A stretch of 6,616 nt of DNA from Pseudomonadota bacterium (GTDB lineage Bacteria; Pseudomonadota; Alphaproteobacteria; Rhizobiales; Xanthobacteraceae): contig JAEYTQ010000584.1 in NCBI GenBank assembly GCA_023433965.1, forward strand, positions 1-6,616, given 5' to 3'. The stretch's first letter is position 1. Each line of letters starts with the position of its first letter. Both the position numbers and the translations under genes were made by a program. Under the pieces are notes generated by a model. It did no database searches, was not told where the DNA came from, and was given only the letters and a program-made list of their open reading frames with translations. This document shows positions 1 through 5,988 of the stretch, piece by piece.

Positions 1-1154
1 CGCTGGCGCGCGAAGCCGAGCTCGCCGACCGCCGCGTGCAGGCGATCCTCGCCGAGCGCACCGAGTGGCAGAACCGCAAGGAGAGCGCGGCCTCCCATAT
101 CGACACCATCCAGGCCCGCATCGCCGAACTCACGATCGAGCGCAGCGAGCTCGAAAACGCGCCGCAGGTGTTTGCCGAGAAGCGCAGCGCGCTGATCACC
201 GAGATCGAATACGCCGAGAACGACCGCCGCATGGCCGCCGACGCGCTCGCCACCGCGGAGACCGCGATGGCCGAGACCGATCGCGTCGCAAAGCTCACGC
301 TCGAGGCGCTCTCCAGCGCCCGCGAGGCCACGGCCCGCGCCGAAGAGCGCATGGAAGGCGCCCGCCGGCGGCTCGAGGACATCGAGCGCGAAATCCGCGA
401 CATGCTCGAGGTCGAGCCGCAGGCCGTCGCCGCCCTCGCCGAGATCGAGCCCGGCGCGGAGCTGCCGCCGCTGCACGAGATCGAGGAGGATCTCGAAAAG
501 ATGCGCCGCGACCGCGAGCGCCTCGGGGCCGTCAATCTGCGCGCCGAGGAAGAGCTGCGCGAGGTCGAGACCCAGCACAATGGCCTCGTCACCGAACGCG
601 ACGATCTGGTCGAGGCCATCAAGCGGCTGCGCCAGGGCATCCAAAGCCTCAACAAGGAGGCGCGTGAGCGGCTCCTGACCTCGTTCGAGGTCGTCAACGA
701 CCACTTCAAGCGCCTGTTCGTCGAGCTGTTCGGCGGCGGCGAGGCCGCGCTGCACCTGATCGAAAGCGACGATCCGCTCGAAGCCGGCCTCGAAATCATC
801 GCCAAGCCGCCGGGCAAGAAGCCGCAAACGCTGTCGCTGCTCTCAGGCGGCGAGCAGGCGCTGACGGCGATGGCACTGATCTTCGCGGTATTCCTGACCA
901 ACCCGTCGCCGATCTGCGTGCTGGACGAAGTCGACGCGCCGCTCGACGACCACAACGTGGAACGGTACTGCAACCTCCTGCACGAGATGACCGGCTCGAC
1001 CGACACGCGCTTCATCATCATCACCCACAATCCGATCACGATGGCGCGGATGAACCGCCTGTTCGGCGTCACCATGGCCGAGCGCGGCGTCTCGCAGCTC
1101 GTCTCCGTGAGCCTCTCCGAGGCCGTGGACATCCTCGACCAGAACGTGGCGTGA
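1..1154 (+). CDS. smc: Chromosome segregation protein SMC, C-terminal part (5' end outside window)
   Basis: The reading frame is open from base 3, giving the last 383 residues of SMC, the condensin-type ATPase that organises and helps segregate the chromosome. Residues 1 to about 235 are charged, Glu/Arg/Ala-rich coiled coil, the returning arm of the SMC rod. The conserved arm-to-head segment LGAVNLRAEEEL starts near residue 174. The C-terminal ATPase head follows: the ABC signature LSGGEQ at about 280-285, Walker B ICVLDEVDAPLDD with catalytic D308/E309, and the H-loop histidine in IIITHN near 342. Full-length bacterial SMC is about 1,150-1,200 residues, so roughly a third is visible. The truncation comes from the window edge; the frame is intact to the TGA at 1152-1154. 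The ATG/GTG codons inside the frame are internal and are not the real start. The ATPase needs the N-terminal Walker A lobe, which lies upstream of the window. Confidence 0.97.
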   Translation, partial: LAREAELADRRVQAILAERTEWQNRKESAASHIDTIQARIAELTIERSELENAPQVFAEKRSALITEIEYAENDRRMAADALATAETAMAETDRVAKLTLEALSSAREATARAEERMEGARRRLEDIEREIRDMLEVEPQAVAALAEIEPGAELPPLHEIEEDLEKMRRDRERLGAVNLRAEEELREVETQHNGLVTERDDLVEAIKRLRQGIQSLNKEARERLLTSFEVVNDHFKRLFVELFGGGEAALHLIESDDPLEAGLEIIAKPPGKKPQTLSLLSGGEQALTAMALIFAVFLTNPSPICVLDEVDAPLDDHNVERYCNLLHEMTGSTDTRFIIITHNPITMARMNRLFGVTMAERGVSQLVSVSLSEAVDILDQNVA

Positions 1155-1165
1155 TCTCTATGGCG

Positions 1166-1254
1166 TCATTCCGGGGCGATGCGCAGCATCGAACCCGGAA
1201 TCTCGCGCAACAACCTCCGGATTCCGGGTTCGCGCTGCGCGCGCCCCGGAATGA
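1166..1254. repeat. Intergenic palindromic repeat, copy 1 (REP/cruciform type)
   Basis: The outer arms 1166-1178 and 1242-1254 (tcattccggggcg and its exact reverse complement) pair perfectly over 13 bp. Inner arms 1191-1202 and 1220-1231 (gaacccggaatc / gattccgggttc) pair over 12 bp. A small hairpin gatgc-gca-gcatc (1178-1190) sits between them on the left side. The left half recurs almost exactly at 6547-6583, so this is a dispersed element and not a gene-specific terminator. It has no downstream T run and no coding capacity. It fills most of the smc-Rsm22 gap. Repeats of this look are, from memory, frequent in Bradyrhizobium-like genomes. Confidence 0.9.
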
Positions 1255-1261
1255 AGGTGGG
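1255..1261 (+). promoter_or_regulatory. Ribosome binding site abutting the repeat
   Basis: The purine-rich aaggtgg at 1255-1261 lies 5-6 nt before the ATG at 1267. It begins at the base after the outer arm of the palindromic repeat. A TGA at 1252-1254, in frame with the gene, lies inside the repeat arm and no other start codon lies between it and 1267, so this site fixes the start. If the repeat is transcribed, its hairpin would stack right against the ribosome binding site. Confidence 0.6.
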
Positions 1262-1266
1262 TAGAC

Positions 1267-2244
1267 ATGATCGCCCCCACCCTCCCCGCCGAGCTGAAAG
1301 CCGCCCTCGACGGCAAGCTGCAGGGCTTCTCGCGGACCGACGCCGCCCAACGCTCGCAGAAGATCTCGACCGCATACCGAGCCGGCGGCGACTCGGGCAC
1401 GATCAAGTCCGAAGCCGATGCACTCGCTTATGCGCTGGCGCGGATGCCGGCGACCTACGCTGCGGTGGCCGCGAGCCTGAATGCGTTGACCGAGATCGCG
1501 CCGGGCCTTGCGCCGGGAACGCTGCTCGACGTCGGGGCAGGTCCGGGCACTGCGAGCTGGGCCGCAGCGGAGGCGTTTCCGTCGCTGCATGATTTCACCC
1601 TGCTCGATACCAACGCCACGCTGAGCCGCCTTGCGCTCGAACTGGCCCGCGACAGCTCGCGGCTGGCCGAGTGCCGCCACCTGCCCGGAGATGCCGGCGG
1701 CAATCTCACCGAGGTCTCGCCAGCCGATCTCGTCGTCGCCAGCTACGTCATCGGTGAGCTCGGCGAGGCCGATCAGCGCAAGCTCGCAGATGCCATGTGG
1801 GCCAAGGCGCGGCACGCGCTGGTCGTGATTGAGCCCGGCACGCCCGCCGGCTACGCCCGCATCCTCGCGCTGCGCCAACAACTCATCTCGGCCGGCGCCC
1901 ACGTCGCCGCGCCGTGCCCGCACGAGGGGCCCTGCCCGCTCATGGCGCCCGACTGGTGCCATTTCTCCCAACGCCTGCCGCGCTCGCAGGCGCACCGCCA
2001 GATCAAGGGCGCCGACGTGCCGTTCGAGGACGAGCGCTTCATCTACGTCGCGCTGACCCGCACACCGCCCGCCGCGCGTGCCACGCGCGTGCTGGCTCCG
2101 CCGGATATCGGCAAGGCCGAGGTCACGGCCAAGCTCTGCACGGAGACAGGTGTTGAGCTTGCCAAGGTGCCCCGCCGCGACAGGACCGCCTATGCAGGTG
2201 CCCGACGCTGGCGCTGGGGCGACGCCTTGATTGCCGAAAGTTAA
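1267..2244 (+). CDS. Rsm22-family small ribosomal subunit methyltransferase-like protein
   Basis: A 325-residue protein of the Rsm22/METTL17 family, whose mitochondrial members bind the small ribosomal subunit during assembly. A Rossmann methyltransferase core is visible: motif I LLDVGAGPGTASWAA at residues 86-100, an acidic strand end LLDTNA near 112-117, and SYVIGEL at 159-165. Family segments include AYRAGGDSGTIKSEADALAY (36-55) and the stretch from VIEPGTPAGYARI (188-200) to RQIKGADVPFEDERFIYVAL (244-263). Cysteines C217, C223, C231 and C291 have spacing like the [4Fe-4S] ligands of the mitochondrial relatives. The start ATG is fixed by an in-frame TGA 15 nt upstream and by the aaggtgg ribosome binding site. 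The gene follows smc in the same direction after 112 nt of mostly repeat. Methyl transfer is not proven for this family; the glycine-rich loop suggests that S-adenosylmethionine binding is retained. The target rRNA or protein cannot be read from the sequence. Confidence 0.88.
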   Translation: MIAPTLPAELKAALDGKLQGFSRTDAAQRSQKISTAYRAGGDSGTIKSEADALAYALARMPATYAAVAASLNALTEIAPGLAPGTLLDVGAGPGTASWAAAEAFPSLHDFTLLDTNATLSRLALELARDSSRLAECRHLPGDAGGNLTEVSPADLVVASYVIGELGEADQRKLADAMWAKARHALVVIEPGTPAGYARILALRQQLISAGAHVAAPCPHEGPCPLMAPDWCHFSQRLPRSQAHRQIKGADVPFEDERFIYVALTRTPPAARATRVLAPPDIGKAEVTAKLCTETGVELAKVPRRDRTAYAGARRWRWGDALIAES

Positions 2245-2248
2245 CCTC

Positions 2249-2270
2249 GTTCAAGGCTTTCGCCTTGAAC
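2249..2270 (+). terminator. Perfect 9-bp hairpin after the Rsm22 gene, possible terminator
   Basis: Bases 2249-2257 (gttcaaggc) pair exactly with 2262-2270 (gccttgaac) around the loop tttc, starting 5 nt after the stop codon. The position fits transcript termination or 3'-end protection. There is no T run afterwards (tctgatggc follows), so a standard intrinsic terminator is not supported. Confidence 0.45.
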
Positions 2271-2383
2271 TCTGATGGCTCCCGATTCGACCAAGTCCTA
2301 CCTTCCTTCTGCGCCGGGCTCTCGCTTCGCGCCAATTTGGTCTAGGCTAGCGCCGCGTCTTCTTCCCTCTTCAGGAGTCCTCC

Positions 2384-2944
2384 ATGTCGACCGGCTGGAT
2401 CGTTCTCGGCGTCATCGTCGTCCTCGCGCTGTTCGCCTTCAGCGCCTATAACCGCCTGGTGGCGCTGAGCCAGCGCGTCGGTCAGGCCTTTGCCGACATC
2501 GACGTGCAGCTCAAGCAGCGTCACGACCTGATCCCGAACCTGGTCGAGACCGTGAAGGGCTATGCCTCGCACGAGCGCGGCACGCTCGACGACGTCATCA
2601 AGGCGCGCAACTCGGCGATGTCGGCGCAGGGACCGGCGCAGGTATCTGCGGCCGAGAACCAGCTGTCCGGCGCGCTAGGCCGGCTGATCGCGCTGTCGGA
2701 AGCCTATCCCGACCTCAAGGCCAACGCCAACTTCCAGCAGCTTGCATCCGAGCTCTCTGACCTCGAGAACAAAATCGCGGCGAGCCGCCGCTTCTTCAAC
2801 AACGCCGTCCAGGAATACAACACCGGCATCCAGCAGCTGCCTGCCGCGCTGTTCGCCGGCATGTTCGGCTTCACCAAAAAGGACTTTTTCGATCTCGGCG
2901 CCAGCCGCACCGAGGTCGAGACGGTGCCGCAGGTGAAGTTCTGA
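2384..2944 (+). CDS. lemA: LemA family protein
   Basis: A 186-residue LemA protein, the usual length for the family. It has a single N-terminal membrane helix at residues 5-20 (WIVLGVIVVLALFAFS) with a very short leading segment, followed by a soluble helical bundle. Family hallmarks are YNRLVALSQRVGQAFADIDV (22-41), continuing QLKQRHDLIPNLV to residue 54, then EAYPDLKAN (106-114) and ENKIAASRRFFNNAVQEYNT (128-147). The ribosome binding site aggag (2373-2377) lies 6 nt before the ATG and supports this start. The gene lies 32 nt before an M48 protease gene, a common pairing, and the two are probably co-transcribed. LemA proteins are inner-membrane anchored; their molecular role is poorly defined. 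I see no clear promoter in the 139-nt gap upstream, though the hairpin there suggests a separate transcript from the Rsm22 gene. Confidence 0.95.
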   Translation: MSTGWIVLGVIVVLALFAFSAYNRLVALSQRVGQAFADIDVQLKQRHDLIPNLVETVKGYASHERGTLDDVIKARNSAMSAQGPAQVSAAENQLSGALGRLIALSEAYPDLKANANFQQLASELSDLENKIAASRRFFNNAVQEYNTGIQQLPAALFAGMFGFTKKDFFDLGASRTEVETVPQVKF

Positions 2945-2976
2945 TTTGAGCCGATAGGCCGGCAGGGCAGCGCGTC

Positions 2977-4188
2977 ATGGCCGCGTATGGTCTCTACACG
3001 CACATCGCCTCGAACAAGGTTCGTTCGATGCTGCTGCTCGCCGGCCTGTTCGCGCTGGTCTACGTGCTGGTCTATGCCGGCGCTCTCGTCGCCGAGGTCG
3101 TCATCAACGGCGACGGCACGGTCGCTTATTATCTGAGCCATGCCTTTCAGGATCTGAAGGTCGCCGCACCCATTGCGACGGTCGTGGCGGCGGTCTGGAT
3201 TGCGATCGCCTATTTCTTCCACCAGTCGATGATCGATGCCGTGACCGGAGGCCATGGCGTCACACGGCAGGAGCAGCCGCGGCTCTACAATCTGCTCGAA
3301 AACCTCTGCATCTCGCGCGGCATCACCATGCCGAAGCTGAAGATCATGAACAGCCCGGCGCTGAACGCGTTCGCGACCGGCCTCAATCCCAGGCAATACT
3401 CTATCACGGTCACCACGGGCCTGCTCGATGCGCTCGATGACAGGGAGATCGAGGCCGTACTCGGCCACGAGCTGACTCACATCAAAAACGGCGACGTGCA
3501 GCTCATGGTCGTCGCCGTCATCATCGCCGGCGTGGTCGGCTTCTTCGGCGAATTGTTCTTCCGCCTGTTCACGAATTTCAGCTGGAGCTCCGGCTCCGGC
3601 GGCTCGTGGTCCTCGGGCTCCTCCTCGTCCTCGCGCTCGTCCTCGTCATCGAGCGACAGCAAGAATTCCGGAGGCGGGGCGATCATCGTCATCGTCATCG
3701 CGATCGTGCTGATCGTGATGGCCTGGCTGCTGTCCCAGGTGGTCAAGCTCGCGCTGTCGCGCTCGCGCGAATATCTCGCCGATGCCGGCTCGGTCGAGCT
3801 GACGAAAGATCCGGATGCCATGATCTCGGCGCTGCGCAAGATTGAGAATCGCGGCGAGCTTCCCGGCGCGACCTCGGCGGTGATGGAGCTTTGCGTCGAC
3901 AATCCCCGCGAGGGCTTTGCCGATCTGTTCGCGACCCACCCTTCCGTGCAGTCCAGGATCGACGCGTTGGTCAAGTTCGCCGGCGGGCGTGATCCGGGAC
4001 CGTTGCCCGATCCCATCGAGGAGGCCGGGCAGGTCGAGGCGCAGGGTGATCCCGAGGATGCCTCGCCGACGCCGAGGCACGGGCCGTGGGACGACGCGGA
4101 CGCCCCGGTCAATCCACCGGCCGTTCCCGCGCCAAGCTCTTCCGGAACCTCCGCAGGCGATCCGGTGGGACCGTGGGGCCGCCATTGA
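2977..4188 (+). CDS. HtpX-like M48 family membrane zinc metalloprotease
   Basis: A 403-residue integral membrane protease of peptidase family M48. The zinc site is clear: HELTH at residues 164-168 gives two histidine ligands and the catalytic Glu165, and E265 in SREYLAD (263-269) fits the third ligand. The conserved ATHPSVQSRI lies at 319-328. Hydrophobic helices at about 18-40, 63-81, 175-197 and 234-254 place the active site in the cytoplasm, as in HtpX, which degrades misfolded membrane proteins. Two parts are unusual: a Ser/Gly-rich stretch (about 201-232) in the loop predicted to face the periplasm, and a Pro/Asp-rich tail (about 338-403). These explain the extra length over E. coli HtpX (about 290 residues). 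The ribosome binding site aggg (2964-2967) is weak, but an in-frame TGA at 2947-2949 leaves no other good start. The gene probably forms an operon with lemA; the substrate is unknown. Confidence 0.92.
   Translation: MAAYGLYTHIASNKVRSMLLLAGLFALVYVLVYAGALVAEVVINGDGTVAYYLSHAFQDLKVAAPIATVVAAVWIAIAYFFHQSMIDAVTGGHGVTRQEQPRLYNLLENLCISRGITMPKLKIMNSPALNAFATGLNPRQYSITVTTGLLDALDDREIEAVLGHELTHIKNGDVQLMVVAVIIAGVVGFFGELFFRLFTNFSWSSGSGGSWSSGSSSSSRSSSSSSDSKNSGGGAIIVIVIAIVLIVMAWLLSQVVKLALSRSREYLADAGSVELTKDPDAMISALRKIENRGELPGATSAVMELCVDNPREGFADLFATHPSVQSRIDALVKFAGGRDPGPLPDPIEEAGQVEAQGDPEDASPTPRHGPWDDADAPVNPPAVPAPSSSGTSAGDPVGPWGRH
3586..3657 (+). repeat. Low-complexity Ser codon tract inside the M48 protease gene
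   Basis: The bases are dominated by imperfect repeats of tcc/tcg/ggc, for example ctcctcctcgtcctcg, and encode an almost pure Ser/Gly segment with one run of five and one of six serines. The tract stays in frame. Such trinucleotide tracts usually vary in length between strains by whole codons; that variation is inferred, not seen. Confidence 0.75.
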
Positions 4189-4214
4189 GCCGCCCAATCA
4201 GCCGTGGTTTGCGG

Positions 4215-4243
4215 TGGGTTTCACGACGATCGGGAAAAACCCA
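4215..4243 (+). other. Inverted repeat after the M48 protease gene
   Basis: tgggttt at 4215-4221 pairs with aaaccca at 4237-4243 across a 15-nt loop, starting 27 nt after the protease stop codon. The stem is only 7 bp and is not followed by T residues, so it is at best a weak transcript-end structure. The remaining bases of the 209-nt gap hold no ORF that I consider coding. Confidence 0.25.
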
Positions 4244-4353
4244 GGGAATTGCCGTAACGGCGGCCTGCGGAATTGAATTCTCCCTTGTTTCTGCCATGTT
4301 CGCGCCCAACAGCAGACTCGGGACGTCTTTCGGGACATCGATTTGGGGCCCGG

Positions 4354-4375
4354 CCGATTGCGACCTCGCGATCGG
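4354..4375 (+). other. Leader hairpin upstream of the first ParA-like gene
   Basis: ccgattgcga (4354-4363) pairs with tcgcgatcgg (4366-4375), ten positions with a single T-G wobble; in practice it is a nine-pair stem with a four-base loop. It ends 22 nt before the ATG at 4398 and 11 nt before the ribosome binding site agggg (4387-4391). It could affect leader stability or translation, or be an operator-like dyad. Nothing else in the sequence decides between these. Confidence 0.35.
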
Positions 4376-4397
4376 GGGCGCGCGTTAGGGGACAGCA

Positions 4398-5150
4398 ATG
4401 GCAAAGCCGGCAGTGGTTGTGGTGGGCGCGGACAAGGGCGGGGTCGGCAAGACCACAGTATCGCGGACCCTGCTCGATTATTTCTCAGCCAACAACGTGC
4501 CGACGCGGGCATTCGACACGGAGTCGCCGCGCGGAACCCTGAAGCGCTTCCACCCCGATATCACCGAGATCGTCGACATGACGACCACGGCCGACCAGAT
4601 GAAGATCTTCGACACGCTCAACGCGGTGAGCCCGTCGGTCACCGTCATCGACGTCCGCGCCGGCCTGCTATCGCCGGCGCTGGCCTCGCTGCGCGACATC
4701 GGCTTCCTCGATGCCGCCAAGGCCGGGCAGATCACCTTCGCCGTGTTCCACATCCTGGGGCCCTCGATCGCATCGCTGGAGGAGATCGCCGAGACCGCAG
4801 GCTTCATGGGCGGCGCGAAATATTTCCTGGTCAAGAACTTCATCAACGACACCCAGTTCTTCCAGTGGGACCAGGCGACCTACAATTCCTACTTCCACCG
4901 CATCAAGGACGCGACCGAGCTGACCATCCCCAAGCTCAACGAAATGGCCTATGAGCAGGTCGAGGTGTCCTCCGTCCCGTTCCTGAAATTCGTCGCCAAC
5001 AAGGGCATCAATGATGAGGCCGCGAACTATTCGTTCGTGCTGCGCGGTTACGTCCGGCACTGGCTGGCCAACGTCTGGAGCGAGTTCGACCGCATCCGCC
5101 TGACCGACATCGTCGGTTCAAAGCCCGTCACCCGCAACAGCGAAAAATAG
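4398..5150 (+). CDS. ParA/MinD-type P-loop ATPase, function unknown
   Basis: A 250-residue SIMIBI-class ATPase. The deviant Walker A ADKGGVGKTT (residues 11-20) has the signature lysine K13 and the phosphate-binding K18. The A' aspartate is D40 in AFDTESPRGTL, and the Walker B-like VTVIDVRAG has D85. In ParA/MinD proteins these residues support ATP-dependent dimerisation. The A' region (FDTESPRGTLKRF) and the later TEIVD/FDTL pattern resemble accessory relatives such as TraL/StbB of conjugative plasmids more than chromosomal ParA; this is a recalled, weak resemblance. There is no membrane helix and no MinD-type C-terminal amphipathic helix that I can see. The start is firm: a TAG at 4386-4388 is in frame and agggg lies 6 nt before the ATG. 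No parB-like partner is visible. A related P-loop gene follows after 60 nt, which suggests shared work. The biological role is not assigned. Confidence 0.85.
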   Translation: MAKPAVVVVGADKGGVGKTTVSRTLLDYFSANNVPTRAFDTESPRGTLKRFHPDITEIVDMTTTADQMKIFDTLNAVSPSVTVIDVRAGLLSPALASLRDIGFLDAAKAGQITFAVFHILGPSIASLEEIAETAGFMGGAKYFLVKNFINDTQFFQWDQATYNSYFHRIKDATELTIPKLNEMAYEQVEVSSVPFLKFVANKGINDEAANYSFVLRGYVRHWLANVWSEFDRIRLTDIVGSKPVTRNSEK

Positions 5151-5210
5151 TTGCGAAGTGCGGGCTGATACGGCTGGATTGGTCGCCAAGTTCGACTGAT
5201 ATAGCTGTCG

Positions 5211-5879
5211 ATGCCCGCAACGCCCGTCTACATCATCTGCTCGCCCCGCCCGCAGGTCGGCAAGACCCTGCTGGCGCGGCTGCTCGCCGAATTTCTGCTG
5301 CTCAAGAACGGCAACGTCGCGGCCTTTGACGTCAATCTGAAGGAGCCCTCGCTGCTCGATTACCTGCCGAAGGTGACCGAGACCGCGGACGTGATCGACA
5401 CCTACGGCAAGATGCAGCTGATGGACCGCGTCATCGTCGATGACGGTATTGGCAAGGTCATCGACCTCGGCTTCCACGCCTTCGACGAGTTCTTCAAGAT
5501 GACCGAGGAGATCGGCCTGTTGAAGGAGGCGGCGCGCCGCCACGTCGCACCGCAGATCCTGTTCGTCGCCGACACCGACCGCGTCTCTGCCCGCGCCCAC
5601 GAGATGCTGCGCGGGCAGATCCCGCGCATGAACCTGATCACGGTGGATAATGAATATGTCGTCCGCGGCGAGCTGCCGCCGGCGATGGGAGCCGGCCGGC
5701 TGTTCCGCCTTCCCGCGCTGCCCGGTTTCCTGAAGACCTATATCGACCGGCTGAATTTCTCCTTCACCGGCTATCTGCGCCAGGAAAAGGATTCGTCCAC
5801 CGAGCTGCACCAATGGACCCGGCGCAATTACCTCGCCTTCCGCGAACTCGAGCTCAGCCTGATATTGCAGCGGTCGTAG
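5211..5879 (+). CDS. Divergent ParA-like P-loop protein, probable partner of the preceding ATPase
   Basis: A 222-residue protein with a reduced P-loop, SPRPQVGKT (residues 11-19). K18 and T19 are kept, but the signature lysine position is R13 and the two glycines are Pro14-Gln15. D40 (AAFDVNLKEPS) and D85 (KVIDLG) sit at exactly the same residue numbers as in the preceding protein. An ungapped alignment of the first 90 residues gives 23 identities by my count, mostly around the motifs, so the two are probably distant paralogues. The C-terminal half (LFVADTDRVSARAHEML at 117-133, then a basic and aromatic end) is not recognised. There is no signal peptide and no membrane helix. The start ATG is the only good choice because a TAG lies at 5202-5204 in frame, yet no Shine-Dalgarno sequence is visible. 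It is likely cytoplasmic and expressed alongside its neighbour. Whether it hydrolyses ATP is open; the role is unknown. Confidence 0.78.
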   Translation: MPATPVYIICSPRPQVGKTLLARLLAEFLLLKNGNVAAFDVNLKEPSLLDYLPKVTETADVIDTYGKMQLMDRVIVDDGIGKVIDLGFHAFDEFFKMTEEIGLLKEAARRHVAPQILFVADTDRVSARAHEMLRGQIPRMNLITVDNEYVVRGELPPAMGAGRLFRLPALPGFLKTYIDRLNFSFTGYLRQEKDSSTELHQWTRRNYLAFRELELSLILQRS

Positions 5880-5885
5880 AGTTTC

Positions 5886-5942
5886 TTTGGCCGCGAGCTT
5901 CGGCTCTCTCCGACGGGGAGGTGGACCAAAGGCGCGGCCGGA
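5886..5942. other. Folded spacer between convergent genes, possible repeat remnant
   Basis: ggccgcg (5889-5895) pairs exactly with cgcggcc (5933-5939). Enclosed are a gagc-ttcg-gctc tetraloop hairpin (5895-5906, sharing its first base with the outer stem) and ctctcc-gac-ggggag (5906-5911 / 5915-5920, one T-G pair), giving a three-stem shape. It sits 10 nt after the stop of the second ParA-like gene. It could act as a bidirectional transcript end or be the remains of a short intergenic repeat. Confidence 0.45.
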
Positions 5943-5964
5943 AATGCTCTAAACGAATGGATCC

Positions 5965-5986
5965 GGGGCGGTCTCCTCGCCCCTTT
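5965..5986 (+). terminator. Weak GC-rich terminator-like hairpin
   Basis: ggggcg (5965-5970) pairs with cgcccc (5978-5983) around a 7-nt loop and is followed by ttt. It points in the direction of the ParA-like genes and sits just beyond the 3' end of apt on the other strand. The T run is only three bases, and on the apt strand there is no T run, so termination is plausible but not strong. Confidence 0.4.
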
Positions 5987-5988
5987 GC

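Noticed and set aside
1166..1254. Reading the palindrome as an intrinsic terminator of smc
   Set aside because: No T run follows, the same sequence recurs upstream of apt, and the palindrome is longer and more complex than a terminator. A dispersed repeat explains it better.
1069..1995. 308-residue open frame on the minus strand
   Set aside because: It lies antisense to the end of smc and the Rsm22-like gene, runs through the palindromic repeat, and has Arg/Gly/Ala-rich composition typical of a GC-rich shadow frame.
2704..3480. 258-residue open frame on the minus strand
   Set aside because: Antisense to the well-supported lemA and M48 protease genes and crossing both; no recognisable motif.
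3477..4197. Long open frames on the minus strand (211 and 183 residues)
   Set aside because: Both mirror the coding sequence of the M48 protease; the Glu/Asp run is the reverse reading of its serine codons.
4086..4388. 100-residue plus-strand frame spanning the gap before the first ParA-like gene
   Set aside because: It starts inside the protease tail in another frame, has no ribosome binding site, and has no recognisable domain.
5118..5813. 231-residue open frame on the minus strand
   Set aside because: Antisense to the second ParA-like gene, whose P-loop motifs show that the plus strand is coding.
4398..5879. Calling the pair a parAB or minCDE locus
   Set aside because: No ParB, MinC or MinE-like protein is present; both genes encode P-loop proteins, and neither shows a MinD membrane-targeting helix.
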